Assembly (NCBI GenBank): GCA_010672825.2
Contig: JAAHFU020000002.1
Coordinates: 1,934,001 to 1,998,000, forward strand
DNA length: 64,000 nucleotides
Reading direction: 5' to 3'
Source: Leptolyngbya sp. SIO1E4
Lineage (GTDB): Bacteria; Cyanobacteriota; Cyanobacteriia; Phormidesmidales; Phormidesmidaceae
The notes below the pieces were generated by a model. The model made no database searches and had not been told where the DNA came from. It worked only from the letters and a program-made list of their open reading frames with translations. Within the stretch, counting starts at the first letter, position 1; every line of letters begins with the position of its first letter. Shown here piece by piece: positions 20,778-30,145 of the stretch. A program made the position numbers and the translations under genes.

Positions 20778-23315
20778 ATGACCGTATCCATCCCTGATAA
20801 CTGTCCTACCGTAGCAGTAGAAGACGATCGCACTGGTCTCAGTGTTGAAACTCTGCGGCGGGCCATGGCTGACAACCTGTACTATATCCAGGGCAAGTCA
20901 CCGGAAACGGCCACTCGCAACGATTTTTACCTGGCCTTGGCTTACACGGTGCGCGATCGCATGCTGCAGCGCTGGCTCAACACCACCCGCGTTTATCACC
21001 AGCCCGATGCGCGCATTGTCTGCTACCTCTCTGCTGAGTTCTTGCTGGGGCCTCATCTGGGGCGCAACCTCATCAACCTGGGTATTGAAGATCAAGTCCG
21101 TCAGGCAGTGGCGGACTCTGGGTTAGATCTGCAAGAACTGATGATGCAAGAAGAAGAACCCGGCCTGGGGAACGGGGGCTTGGGGCGTCTGGCCGCCTGC
21201 TACATGGAATCGCTTTCAACCTTAGAAATTCCTGCGATCGGCTATGGCATTCGCTACGAATTTGGCATCTTCGATCAAGAGATCCTTGATGGCTGGCAGG
21301 TAGAAATCACCGACAAATGGCTGCAGTACGGCAATCCGTGGGAAATTGCTCGCCCTGAAGACTCAGTCAACGTCGGCTTTGGTGGACGGACAGAATCTTA
21401 TACCGATGTCCAGGGGCGCTATCGGGTACGTTGGGTTCCTGGTCAGCTGGTGAAAGGCATTCCCTACGATACGCCGATCCCTGGCTATAAGGTCAACACT
21501 GTGAATTCCCTGCGGCTGTGGCGGGCTGAAGCAGTTGAATCGTTTAACTTCCAAGCCTTTAACGTGGGGGATTACTACGGTGCCGTCGGGGAAAAAGTCG
21601 TTTCTGAAAATATCTCCAAGGTGCTGTACCCCAATGACGAACCGATTCAGGGGAAAGAACTGCGCCTAGAGCAGCAATATTTCTTTGTCTCCTGTGCTCT
21701 GCAAGATATGCTGCGCCTGCATTTGAAGCGATCGGGCAACCACCTCAATACCTTTCACGAAAAGTTCACCGCCCAGCTCAACGACACACACCCGGCCATT
21801 GGGGTGGCAGAACTCATGCGCCTGCTGGTAGATGAACACGGCATCGGTTGGGAGGAAGCCTGGGAAACGACCCAAAAGACCTTTGCTTACACAAATCACA
21901 CCCTGCTTCCCGAAGCCTTGGAAAAATGGCCCCTGGATCTCTTCGGGCGCATTCTGCCCCGGCATCTGGAAATTATTTTTGAAATCAACCAGCGATTTTT
22001 GGAGCGGGTGCGGATTCAATTTATGGGTGACCCTGAGAAAATGGCTCGCCTCTCTTTGATTGATGAGACAGGCGATCGCTATGTGCGGATGGCCAACCTG
22101 GCCTGTGTTGGCAGCTATGCGATTAATGGTGTCGCCGCTCTGCATACGGAACTGCTGAAGCAAACGGTGCTCAAAGACTTCCATGAGCTGTGGCCCGACA
22201 AAATTCAAAACGTTACCAATGGCGTCACGCCCCGCCGCTGGCTGGCCCTCAGCAACCCCCGTCTCTCACAATTCATCACCGAAAAGATTGGTGAAAACTG
22301 GATTCACAACCTGGATGATCTGCGTCAGTTAGAAGGGTATGCTAACGACCCCGACTTTCGGGCGGCTTGGCGGCAAATTAAGTACGACATCAAACAAGAT
22401 TTAGCGGCCCGCATCAAAGCCAGCACTGGCGTGACGGTCAATCCGGGGTCGATGTTTGATATTCAAGTGAAGCGGATTCATGAATACAAACGCCAGCACC
22501 TAAATGTGCTGCACATCATTACGCTGTATGAGCGTATTCGCCAGAATCCTGAGCTAGATATTGCCCCCCGCACGTTCATTTTTGGGGGTAAGGCGGCACC
22601 CGGCTACATGATGGCGAAGCTGATCATCAAATTCATTAACTCCGTGGGCGAGGTGGTTAATAACGACCCGATCGTGGGCGATCGCCTCAAGGTCGTTTAC
22701 TTGCCTGACTACAATGTCAAGTTCAGTCAGGGCGTTTACCCTGCCGCTGACCTGTCTGAGCAAATTTCCACAGCGGGTAAAGAGGCCTCGGGCACCGGCA
22801 ACATGAAGTTCTCGATGAACGGTGCGTTGACTATCGGAACCCTAGACGGCGCCAATGTCGAGATTCGCGAACTGGTGGATGATGAGCACTTCTTTCTGTT
22901 TGGGCTGACCGCTGAAGAGGTGACTAATCTCAAAACCAGTGGCTATAACCCCTGGGATTACTACAGCAGCAATCCCCAGCTGAAGGAGGTGATTGATCTG
23001 ATCAATTCTGGCTTCTTCTCCCACGGCAATCGGGAATTATTCAAGCCCCTGGTTGATTCCCTGGTCTACAGCGATCCCTATCTGCTGCTGGCAGATTATC
23101 AAGCCTATATCGACTGTCAAGACCGGGTGGGTGAGGCCTACAAAGATTCAGAAAACTGGTCTCGCATGTCTATTTTGAATGCTGTGCGCATGGGCAAGTT
23201 TTCGTCCGATCGCTCCATCCGCGAATATTGCAACAACATCTGGAAGATCCAAGCTGTGCCCGTTGACCTGGAGGCCTATAAACAGGCCGACGCGATGTTG
23301 ACCGTTCAACGGTAA
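20778..23315 (+). CDS. glgP: Glycogen/alpha-glucan phosphorylase
   Basis: An 845-residue GT35 enzyme that phosphorolyses alpha-1,4-glucan to glucose 1-phosphate. PLP is bound through Lys677 in ASGTGNMKFSMNGALTIGTL (the family signature), with RIHEYKRQ at ~567 and EPGLGNGGLGRLAACYMESL near 130 also diagnostic. Length matches bacterial phosphorylases. AAGGAG lies 8 bases before the ATG at 20778. Placement right after phosphoglucomutase and before acetate kinase and AdhE points to glycogen breakdown feeding fermentation in the dark. A second cyanobacterial isoenzyme may exist elsewhere. Confidence 0.97.
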   Translation: MTVSIPDNCPTVAVEDDRTGLSVETLRRAMADNLYYIQGKSPETATRNDFYLALAYTVRDRMLQRWLNTTRVYHQPDARIVCYLSAEFLLGPHLGRNLINLGIEDQVRQAVADSGLDLQELMMQEEEPGLGNGGLGRLAACYMESLSTLEIPAIGYGIRYEFGIFDQEILDGWQVEITDKWLQYGNPWEIARPEDSVNVGFGGRTESYTDVQGRYRVRWVPGQLVKGIPYDTPIPGYKVNTVNSLRLWRAEAVESFNFQAFNVGDYYGAVGEKVVSENISKVLYPNDEPIQGKELRLEQQYFFVSCALQDMLRLHLKRSGNHLNTFHEKFTAQLNDTHPAIGVAELMRLLVDEHGIGWEEAWETTQKTFAYTNHTLLPEALEKWPLDLFGRILPRHLEIIFEINQRFLERVRIQFMGDPEKMARLSLIDETGDRYVRMANLACVGSYAINGVAALHTELLKQTVLKDFHELWPDKIQNVTNGVTPRRWLALSNPRLSQFITEKIGENWIHNLDDLRQLEGYANDPDFRAAWRQIKYDIKQDLAARIKASTGVTVNPGSMFDIQVKRIHEYKRQHLNVLHIITLYERIRQNPELDIAPRTFIFGGKAAPGYMMAKLIIKFINSVGEVVNNDPIVGDRLKVVYLPDYNVKFSQGVYPAADLSEQISTAGKEASGTGNMKFSMNGALTIGTLDGANVEIRELVDDEHFFLFGLTAEEVTNLKTSGYNPWDYYSSNPQLKEVIDLINSGFFSHGNRELFKPLVDSLVYSDPYLLLADYQAYIDCQDRVGEAYKDSENWSRMSILNAVRMGKFSSDRSIREYCNNIWKIQAVPVDLEAYKQADAMLTVQR

Positions 23316-23330
23316 CTCAAACGTCAGGGG

Positions 23331-23360
23331 TGAAGAGCCGCGACCCGTCGCGGCTCTTCA
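23331..23360. terminator. Strong hairpin after glycogen phosphorylase
   Basis: Two 14-base arms (TGAAGAGCCGCGAC and GTCGCGGCTCTTCA) are exact complements separated by CC. There is no T-run, so it may be an mRNA-stabilising or factor-assisted terminator hairpin rather than a classical intrinsic one. Confidence 0.6.
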
Positions 23361-23413
23361 CGATTGAACAAGGCTATAGGTAACGTTCTCACTGACCTTT
23401 ATGGAATGCTGTC

Positions 23414-24052
23414 ATGAGCCTTTGCGTTTATCTACTCCGCCATGGGGAAACAGAAGCGAGCCAGGCTGGGGGGTACTGTGGTGCCCTCGACCCAGAGCTG
23501 ACGACAGCAGGGCAGCAAATGGCCCAGGCCTTTGCCGAAAAATATCAAACCTTTGCTTGGCAGGCGGTTTACGTCAGCCCGATGCAGCGAACGATCGCCA
23601 CCGCTCAGCCCCTCTGCGACGCCCTGGGTATGGAGATGCAACTCCGCGATGGCCTGCGGGAGATCCACTATGGCAAATGGGAAGGGAAAACTGCAGAAGC
23701 GGTGCAAGCCCAATTCGAAGACGACTATATACGCTGGCTCACCGAACCCGCCTGGAATCCGCCTACGGGGGGTGAAACCTCTGTCCAAATTGCTAGCCGT
23801 GCCAACCTGGTGATGGCTGAAATTGAAGAGAAATACACCACCGGCAATGTCCTGGTCGTGTCCCATAAGGCCACCATTCGCATTATTTTATGTAGCCTGT
23901 TGGGTATCGATATCGGACGCTACCGCGATCGCATGTACCTACCTGTCGCCTCCGTCAGCATTATCAAGTTCGATGTCCACGGGCCTATGCTGATCAAACA
24001 CGGCGATCGCTCCCACCTCCCGTTAGCCTTAGACCAGCGCCCTGGAACTTGA
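23414..24052 (+). CDS. Histidine phosphatase / phosphoglycerate mutase-like protein
   Basis: A 212-residue histidine phosphatase. YLLRHGETEASQAGGYCG contains the RHG phospho-acceptor, YVSPMQRTIATAQPL and DGLREIHYGKWEG hold the phosphate-binding Arg and acidic donor, and VVSHKATIRIIL the second His. It lies 98 bases after the phosphorylase and before acetate kinase, so a role in glycolytic or sugar-phosphate metabolism is suggested by context. Members of this size act as mutases or as phosphatases, and sequence alone does not separate them. It belongs to the same superfamily as the 6244-7434 protein but is single-domain. Confidence 0.88.
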   Translation: MSLCVYLLRHGETEASQAGGYCGALDPELTTAGQQMAQAFAEKYQTFAWQAVYVSPMQRTIATAQPLCDALGMEMQLRDGLREIHYGKWEGKTAEAVQAQFEDDYIRWLTEPAWNPPTGGETSVQIASRANLVMAEIEEKYTTGNVLVVSHKATIRIILCSLLGIDIGRYRDRMYLPVASVSIIKFDVHGPMLIKHGDRSHLPLALDQRPGT

Positions 24053-24207
24053 AGTCTATGAAGATCCGTCAAATATCCGTCTTATTAGCGCTCGTCCAGC
24101 TACTCGAATTGAAGTAGTGCCAAAACCAGCGCATCCGAACGGATGATAGGTAACAGGTCATGGATGATGTCATCAACCCCCGACGGCCACCCCCCCCCTC
24201 ACCAACC

Positions 24208-25407
24208 ATGAAAATCCTCGTCCTCAATGCCGGATCGAGCAGTCACAAAGCCGCCCTGTTTGATTTCGACGTGGCTCAGGAGCCGCTTTGGAATGCACAG
24301 CTTGACTGGACTCACCAGGCAGGTGTGGTTGAATTAGCCGCCCACACTGCAGACGATCGCCATCACCAGGCCACCCTAGAAACCCAAGACAAAACCGCTG
24401 GCATTGAGTGGATGCTCAAGACCTTGGTCACAGGCCCCGTCAAGGTTTTAAACGATCTCAGCGAGATTCAGGCGGTGGGGCATCGAGTCGTGCATGGCGG
24501 GCGTGAGTATCAGCAGAGTACGCCGGTGACCCCCGCAGTGAAGGCTGCCATTCGACAGCTATTTCCCCTGGCTCCGGCCCACAACCCAGCTAACCTGGAA
24601 GGGATCGAAGCGATGGAAGCAATCTTGGGATCGGTGCCCCAGGTGGCGGTGTTTGACACTGCCTTCCACGCCCAAATTCCCCCTGCTGCAGCCACTTACC
24701 CGGGGCCGTACGAGTGGGTTGAGCAAGGTATCCAGCGCTATGGCTTTCACGGCATTAGTCACCGTTATGTTGCCCAGCGGGCAGCCGATCTGATGGGCAA
24801 AGAATTGTCAGCGGTGCGGCTGATCACCTGTCATCTGGGTAATGGCTGTTCCCTAGCGGCGGTGCGCAATGGGGTCAGTGTCGACACCACCATGGGGTTC
24901 ACGCCCCTGGATGGGTTGATGATGGGCAGCCGCTCTGGCTCGGTAGATCCTGGGATTCTGATTCATCTGCTGCGCCATGATGGCCTCACCGCAGATGATC
25001 TCGATCAGCTGTTGAACAGGGCTTCTGGGCTGCAGGGCATCTCTGGCGAGTCTAACGACATGCGTCAGGTCCTGGCAGCTGCGGAAACAGGCTGCGATCG
25101 CGCCCAACTGGCTGTCGATATGTTCATCCACAGTCTGCGACGCCACATCGGGGCAATGCTGGGTAGTTTGGGCGGTCTCGATGCCCTGGTCTTCACCGCC
25201 GGGATGGGTGAAAACAGCGTCCCCCTGTGGCAAGCTGCCTGCCAGGGGTGGGAGTTTCTGGGGCTCACCCTTAAGTCTGAGCCGCTGCAGCGCCATAAAG
25301 CTGACCAAGATATTGCTGCAGCCCAGTCATCGGTGCGTGTCTTCGTCATTCATACCCGAGAGGAGTGGGCGATCGCCCAAGATTGTTGTCAAGTCCTAGG
25401 ACTCTGA
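24208..25407 (+). CDS. ackA: Acetate kinase
   Basis: A 399-residue ASKHA-fold kinase that converts acetyl phosphate and ADP to acetate and ATP, the ATP-yielding step of acetate fermentation. VLNAGSSSHKAALFDF is the N-terminal phosphate motif, VFDTAFHAQIPPAA and YGFHGISHRYVAQRA carry catalytic residues, and LGNGCSLAAVRNG is the second signature. MKILVLNAGSSS is the usual family start, so 24208 is chosen; an in-frame ATG at 24160 adds a Pro-rich 16-residue leader. No phosphotransacetylase gene is in the window; a phosphoketolase or Pta elsewhere must supply acetyl phosphate. Confidence 0.95.
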   Translation: MKILVLNAGSSSHKAALFDFDVAQEPLWNAQLDWTHQAGVVELAAHTADDRHHQATLETQDKTAGIEWMLKTLVTGPVKVLNDLSEIQAVGHRVVHGGREYQQSTPVTPAVKAAIRQLFPLAPAHNPANLEGIEAMEAILGSVPQVAVFDTAFHAQIPPAAATYPGPYEWVEQGIQRYGFHGISHRYVAQRAADLMGKELSAVRLITCHLGNGCSLAAVRNGVSVDTTMGFTPLDGLMMGSRSGSVDPGILIHLLRHDGLTADDLDQLLNRASGLQGISGESNDMRQVLAAAETGCDRAQLAVDMFIHSLRRHIGAMLGSLGGLDALVFTAGMGENSVPLWQAACQGWEFLGLTLKSEPLQRHKADQDIAAAQSSVRVFVIHTREEWAIAQDCCQVLGL

Positions 25408-25574
25408 GGGCTGCCTAATATTGGGGGATCGCCTCATATGGCCATCACCGCACACTCAGCTTTCTCAGGAAGCGATTAAGGTCTGCTTATTTTCAGGTCA
25501 GACCCCTCTCAGAAGCCCATCGCACTATAGAACTCAAGATGATTTGATGACTGACACCTGAAGGAGTTCTAACG

Positions 25575-26069
25575 ATGAAACGCTTTGCTATTGCCTTAAC
25601 TGCTCTGACTGTTTCCGCTTCTGCGATCGCTATTGCTCCCGCCGCCTATGCTGCCACTGACTTTGATCAGCTGCGTCGCGAAAACCTTGACAAAGATGCG
25701 GTAAATTTCGATGAGCTGCGTCGTGAGAATCTGGATAAGGATGCGATCGCTGAGGTGCAGCTCAAAGCCATCAGCTTTGATGAGTTACGTCGTGAAAACC
25801 TCGACAAAGATGCCGTGAACTTCGATGAACTGCGTCGTGAAAATCTGGATAAGGATGCGATCGCTGAGGTGCAGCTCAAAGCCATCAGCTTTGATGAGTT
25901 ACGTCGCGAGAATCTCGACAAAGATGCGGTGAATTTCGATGAACTGCGCCGCGAGAATCTGGATAAGGATGCGATCGCTGAGGTGCAGCTCAAAGCCATC
26001 AGCTTCGATGAGTTACGTCGCGAGAATCTCGACAAAGATGCGGTAAATTTCGATGAGTTACACCGTTAA
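25575..26069 (+). CDS. Exported protein of 38-residue FDELRRENLDKDA repeats
   Basis: A 164-residue protein that I cannot place in a known family. A signal peptide (MKRFAIALTALTVSASAIAI, cleavage near AYA-AT) is followed only by repeats. The unit is FDELRRENLDKDAVN followed by FDELRRENLDKDAIAEVQL KAIS, 38 residues or 114 bases, about 3.5 times. The core FDELRRENLDKDA occurs about eight times with one or two substitutions. Predicted character is charged and helical, with no cysteines. AAGGAG precedes the ATG and a strong terminator follows at 26277. DNA copies are almost identical, each containing a HIP1 site, so the array expanded recently. Location between acetate kinase and AdhE is striking but may be incidental. 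Confidence 0.8.
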   Translation: MKRFAIALTALTVSASAIAIAPAAYAATDFDQLRRENLDKDAVNFDELRRENLDKDAIAEVQLKAISFDELRRENLDKDAVNFDELRRENLDKDAIAEVQLKAISFDELRRENLDKDAVNFDELRRENLDKDAIAEVQLKAISFDELRRENLDKDAVNFDELHR

Positions 26070-26276
26070 ACGCTTGACCAGAACTAAGGCTAAACAACGC
26101 TGACTCAAACCGTTATAAATTACTGAAAGTCTTGATATTCAGTAGAGCGGACACTGCCTTCCCCCCGTGGCCTCGATAGCATTCCCAGTGTTGTATCCCT
26201 GTTGATGATCCATGCGCTGAGTTGAGTTCGTGATTACACACGAGTGCTGATCACTTTCAGACAGCATGCTTTTATG

Positions 26277-26315
26277 AGCCCTCTGGGTGGAGTGTTCCAT
26301 TGAGAGGGCTTTTTG
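26277..26315 (+). terminator. Intrinsic terminator after the repeat-protein gene
   Basis: AGCCCTCT (26277-26284) pairs with AGAGGGCT (26303-26310) and runs into TTTTT. Confidence 0.7.
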
Positions 26316-26349
26316 TCACCAGTTCGATGAGGACAAAACTGCTGGATAG

Positions 26350-26612
26350 CCTTATTCAGTTGAGTCCAGGGTATCTGGGTCAGGGTCTAGGGTATGCTGC
26401 GGTTTATACACATCTCAAATGGATAAACTTCAATGCTGCATTACCTCCCTTAATCCCTCCTTCTCAAGGAGGGAAGTCCCGTTCTCCCTTTTAGTAAGGG
26501 GGAGCTAGAGGGGGTCTCCGGCACGCTTCTGGATCAGACCAGGACTGATGTATAAGTGGCAGTCCTGGGTCAGGGTCTAGGGTGCGCTTTATCCGAATGC
26601 AAACCGATATAG
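26350..26612 (+). repeat. Family C repeat split by a family B element
   Basis: CCTTATTCAGTTGAGTCCAG..GGGTCTAGGGTATG is the left half and GGGTCAGGGTCTAGGGTGCG..CAAACCGATATAGG the right half of a C element; 166 bases of family B (26397-26562) lie between them. Some core sequence appears on both sides, so the insertion was accompanied by, or followed by, duplication. Confidence 0.65.
26397..26562 (-). mobile_element. Family B MITE-like element
   Basis: Outer ends are imperfect inverted repeats, CTGCGGTTTATAC at the left and GTATAAGTGGCAG at the right (complement CTGCCACTTATAC). Inside are two AAGGAGGG/CCCTCCTT and CTCCC..GGGGGAG hairpins. It has no coding capacity. A second copy in inverse orientation is at 47333-47515 with about 85-90 percent identity by eye. 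Confidence 0.7.
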
Positions 26613-26657
26613 GCTTGATGCGGTGACTCCTGGGAGCATTAATCATCTACCGTATCA

Positions 26658-26691
26658 AATCTCCAGCCAAATCTTGGCTGGAGATTTTTTT
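26658..26691 (+). terminator. Orphan intrinsic terminator
   Basis: AATCTCCAGCCAA and TTGGCTGGAGATT are exact 13-base complements around ATC, followed by a run of seven T. No coding gene ends between the earlier terminator at 26277 and this one, so it may end an untranslated transcript. Confidence 0.75.
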
Positions 26692-26794
26692 GCTGATGGG
26701 CTGAGTTCAACTCAATGCAGCTATCGCAATATGCACTTGTTGTTACGACTTTGTGTTACGACAGTCCAGATAACGAAACTACCCTCTAGTCCAG

Positions 26795-26845
26795 CCTGGC
26801 ATTCTGCCGTCTGCTTTTGGCCCTCTGCCTTCCGCCATATCAGTC
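26795..26845 (-). repeat. Family D repeat fragment
   Basis: ATTCTGCCGTCTGCTTTTGG and CCCTCTGCCTTCCGCCATATC are the GGCAGAA-type end of family D in reverse. The remaining parts of 26316-27152 hold no convincing gene. Confidence 0.55.
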
Positions 26846-27152
26846 AGGGGTCTATAACCTCGCATGAGAGAATTCTGATCTTTTCCAAAAGGTCACTCAC
26901 TCATCGTAAAAACCCGCGCTAGGCTTAGCGTGAGATTCTGATGCCGGTGCTCCCTTGAGAATCTGCAGTTCAGCGGTGTGTACAGCACGCCAGGAGCACA
27001 CCGATGCCCATGACCGTTTAGTACGAAGCAAGGGTCGCTTTCGTGCCAGCACAGAAGGTGATTGCATTGAGGCCGATCAGCCCCTTGAGAGGAGGCCAAA
27101 TTCACATCGGTTGGGACACAGTTTTTGATCATCCGCAGCGTCTTGACCTATG

Positions 27153-27228
27153 GCCTGCAGTTAAATTCTGCAGGCTGCTGCCCGTGATGCCAACTTTTCC
27201 GCAGGTCATACCCGGAGGCCTGTTGGCA
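27153..27228 (+). promoter_or_regulatory. Structured leader upstream of adhE
   Basis: Two consecutive perfect hairpins lie 45-120 bases before adhE: GCCTGCAG/CTGCAGGC (27153-27160, 27168-27175) and TGCCAAC/GTTGGCA (27188-27194, 27222-27228). No T-run follows either. They could be a 5'-UTR control structure for a gene that in other bacteria is tightly controlled by redox state. Confidence 0.45.
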
Positions 27229-27272
27229 TTACTCATTCCCTTGTAACCAACACACACATGGAGGTCATGATG

Positions 27273-29921
27273 ATGACCGTTAATAATCTTGAAACCCTGG
27301 AAACTCTCATCCAACGAGTCAAGGCTGCTCAGACTCAGTACGCGACGTTTTCTCAAGAGCAGGTTGATCAGATCTTTCATCAAGCAGCGCTAGCTGCCAA
27401 TACCAAGCGTATTCCCCTGGCCAAACAGGCTGTCCAAGAGACCAGCATGGGCATTGTTGAGGACAAGGTGATCAAAAATCACTTTGCCTCAGAGATGGTT
27501 TACAACAAATACAAATCTGAGAAAACCTGCGGCGTGATTGAGGCAGACCCCGCCTTTGGTATCCAGAAAATCGCCGAGCCAGTTGGCATCTTAGCGGGGA
27601 TCGTTCCTACCACAAACCCGACTTCGACCGCCGTCTTTAAGGCGCTGCTAGCTCTGAAGACGCGCAATGGCATCATCTTTTCGCCTCACCCAAGGGCTCA
27701 AGGCTGCACCATTGAAGCCGCACGCATTGTCCGAGATGCTGCGGTTGCGGCAGGGGCACCTGAAGACATCATCGGCTGGATTGATCACCCCACTGTGGAA
27801 TTGTCTCAGGCGTTGATGAGCCACATAGACGTCAAGCTGATTTTGGCAACTGGCGGGCCCGGTATGGTGCGGGCAGCCTACTCGTCTGGGAATCCATCTT
27901 TAGGGGTGGGTGCGGGCAACACTCCCGCCGTGATCGACAGTTCTGCCCATATCAAGATGGCGGTGAACTCGATCTTGCTAAGCAAAACCTTTGACAACGG
28001 CATGATCTGCGCCAGCGAGCAGTCGGTGATTGTTTTAGATGACATCTACGACCAGGTGCGGGCCGAGTTTGAGGAGCGGGCGGCTTACTTCCTGAATGAT
28101 GAGGAGAAAGAGAAGGTTCGTGGCATCATTCTGAAAAATGGGCGGCTGAATGCTGAGATTGTCGGACAGTCGATCGCAACCCTGGCAGAATTAGCTGGGA
28201 TCACTGTGCCCGCCGAGACGCGCCTGCTGATTGGTGAGGTCGATACCATTGGCTCAGAAGAGCAGTTTGCTTATGAAAAACTGTCTCCCATTCTGGCCAT
28301 GTATCGAGCGCCTGACTTCGGTCATGCTGTTGCCATGGCGGAACAGTTAGTGCAGTTTGGGGGACGGGGGCACACGTCTGTGCTCTATACCAATCCTGCC
28401 CAGTACGACCACATTCAGTATTTCGAGGAGCGCCTGACCACGGCACGGGTGCTGATCAACACGCCGTCATCCCAGGGCGCCATTGGCGATCTCTATAACT
28501 TCAAGCTAGACCCCTCCCTAACGTTGGGTTGCGGCACCTGGGGGGGCAACTCGGTCTCTGAAAATGTTGGCCCCCGTCACCTGCTGAACATCAAAACGGT
28601 GACGGAGCGGCGGGAAAATATGCTGTGGTTCCGCGTTCCACCGAAGGTGTATTTCAAGTTTGGGTGTCTGTCAACGGCGCTGCAAGACTTGCAGGGGCGT
28701 CAACGGGCCTTCATCGTGACAGACAAGCCCCTGTTTGATCTTGGCATGTGCGATCGCGTCACCCAAGGGTTGGAAGATATGGGCATCCGTTATGAGGTGT
28801 TCTACGATGTGGAGCCCGATCCCTGCCTGGATACGGTCATGCGTGGGGTGAAGCAGATGAACCAGTTCAACCCCGATGTGATCATCCCGGTTGGGGGCGG
28901 TTCCCCAATGGATGCGGCCAAAGTCATGTGGCTGATGTACGAGCACCCAGAAACGGACTTTGACAGCCTGGCGATGCGGTTTATGGATATCCGCAAGCGG
29001 GTGTATGAACTGCCACCCCTGGGGCAAAAAGCCATTCTGGTGGCAATTCCAACGACCTCTGGTACGGGCTCTGAGGTGACTCCTTTCGCGGTCGTAACCG
29101 ATAACCGCACCGGCATGAAGTATCCCCTGGCAGACTATGCTCTGACACCGCAGATTGCGATCGTCGACCCCGAACTGGTGCTGAACATGCCCAAGGCGCT
29201 AACGGCCTACGGTGGGCTGGATGCGTTGACTCACGCGATCGAAGCTTATGTGTCGGTGCTGGCGTCAGAGTTCACGAATGGTCTAGCCCTGGAGGCTATT
29301 CGCCTGCTGTTCAAATACCTGCCCAGAGCCTACGAAAATGGCGCGAAGGATCCCAAGGCGCGGGAAAAAGTCCACTATGCGGCCACGATGGCGGGGATGG
29401 CCTTTGCCAATGCTTTCTTGGGGGTCTGCCATTCCCTGGCCCACAAGCTGGGCTCCACCTTCCATGTGCCCCACGGGTTGGCCAATGCCCTGCTGATCTC
29501 CCACGTCATCCGCTACAACGCAACGGATGCGCCCTTTAAGCAGGCAATCTTCCCGCAGTACAAGTACCCCAATGCCAAGTTCCGCTATGCTCGCATCGCA
29601 GATCACTTGGGCTTGGGCGGCACCACAGAAGAGGAGAAGGTTGAGAAGCTCGTGGAGGCGATCGAAACTCTGAAGCAGCGCCTCAAGATTCCAGCGGGTA
29701 TCCATGATGTGATTCCTGAAGCGGATAAGCGCTTCTACGCGGAGGTGGAAGAAATGGCGGAAAACGCCTTCGACGACCAATGCACCGGCGCTAACCCCCG
29801 CTATCCACTGATCCAGGAGCTAAAGGAACTTTATCTGCTAGCGCATCGCGGCTGCCGGATTGATGCAGCGCTCTACAACCAGGATGATACAGAGGCGATC
29901 GAGGAAGCGGTCAACGCTTAA
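27273..29921 (+). CDS. adhE: Bifunctional acetaldehyde-CoA/alcohol dehydrogenase
   Basis: An 882-residue fusion. The N-terminal aldehyde dehydrogenase domain reduces acetyl-CoA to acetaldehyde, with catalytic Cys246 in NGMICASEQSVI; the C-terminal iron-dependent alcohol dehydrogenase makes ethanol, with GGGSPMDAAKVMW for NAD and metal ligands in DALTHAIEAY and CHSLAHKLGSTFHVPHGLAN. ATG codons occur at 27258, 27267, 27270 and 27273; GGAGG at 27260-27264 overlaps the first and sits 8 bases before the last, so 27273 is preferred, which also puts the catalytic Cys at 246 as in the E. coli enzyme. AdhE forms helical assemblies (spirosomes) in other bacteria. It is typically an anaerobic, oxygen-sensitive enzyme used for dark fermentation. 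Confidence 0.97.
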   Translation: MTVNNLETLETLIQRVKAAQTQYATFSQEQVDQIFHQAALAANTKRIPLAKQAVQETSMGIVEDKVIKNHFASEMVYNKYKSEKTCGVIEADPAFGIQKIAEPVGILAGIVPTTNPTSTAVFKALLALKTRNGIIFSPHPRAQGCTIEAARIVRDAAVAAGAPEDIIGWIDHPTVELSQALMSHIDVKLILATGGPGMVRAAYSSGNPSLGVGAGNTPAVIDSSAHIKMAVNSILLSKTFDNGMICASEQSVIVLDDIYDQVRAEFEERAAYFLNDEEKEKVRGIILKNGRLNAEIVGQSIATLAELAGITVPAETRLLIGEVDTIGSEEQFAYEKLSPILAMYRAPDFGHAVAMAEQLVQFGGRGHTSVLYTNPAQYDHIQYFEERLTTARVLINTPSSQGAIGDLYNFKLDPSLTLGCGTWGGNSVSENVGPRHLLNIKTVTERRENMLWFRVPPKVYFKFGCLSTALQDLQGRQRAFIVTDKPLFDLGMCDRVTQGLEDMGIRYEVFYDVEPDPCLDTVMRGVKQMNQFNPDVIIPVGGGSPMDAAKVMWLMYEHPETDFDSLAMRFMDIRKRVYELPPLGQKAILVAIPTTSGTGSEVTPFAVVTDNRTGMKYPLADYALTPQIAIVDPELVLNMPKALTAYGGLDALTHAIEAYVSVLASEFTNGLALEAIRLLFKYLPRAYENGAKDPKAREKVHYAATMAGMAFANAFLGVCHSLAHKLGSTFHVPHGLANALLISHVIRYNATDAPFKQAIFPQYKYPNAKFRYARIADHLGLGGTTEEEKVEKLVEAIETLKQRLKIPAGIHDVIPEADKRFYAEVEEMAENAFDDQCTGANPRYPLIQELKELYLLAHRGCRIDAALYNQDDTEAIEEAVNA

Positions 29922-29948
29922 TCGCTAACCGGTTTGTTCTTTGAAGGG

Positions 29949-29982
29949 AGCGATCGTCTCAGTCATGGGGCGATCGCTTTTT
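29949..29982 (+). terminator. Intrinsic terminator after adhE
   Basis: AGCGATCG at 29949-29956 and CGATCGCT at 29971-29978 pair perfectly and are followed by TTTTT; HIP1-like octamers form the stem. Confidence 0.8.
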
Positions 29983-30145
29983 AGACGTAAAAGTCCAAGG
30001 AAATTTAACTATCAGAATACTAAGGAAGATATTTGATTTTCGACTTTGTCGTTGAAGATGCGAAGGAGATCGCGGTTAGGTGAAGGGCGATCGTGGTGGA
30101 GAGTGAGGGTGATCGAGATAGGTAATTGAGTGGGTAGGGTGATGG

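Noticed and set aside
25667-26035. Antisense frame across the FDELRR repeats
   Set aside because: Complement of tandem repeats; no start signals, Ser-Arg nonsense.
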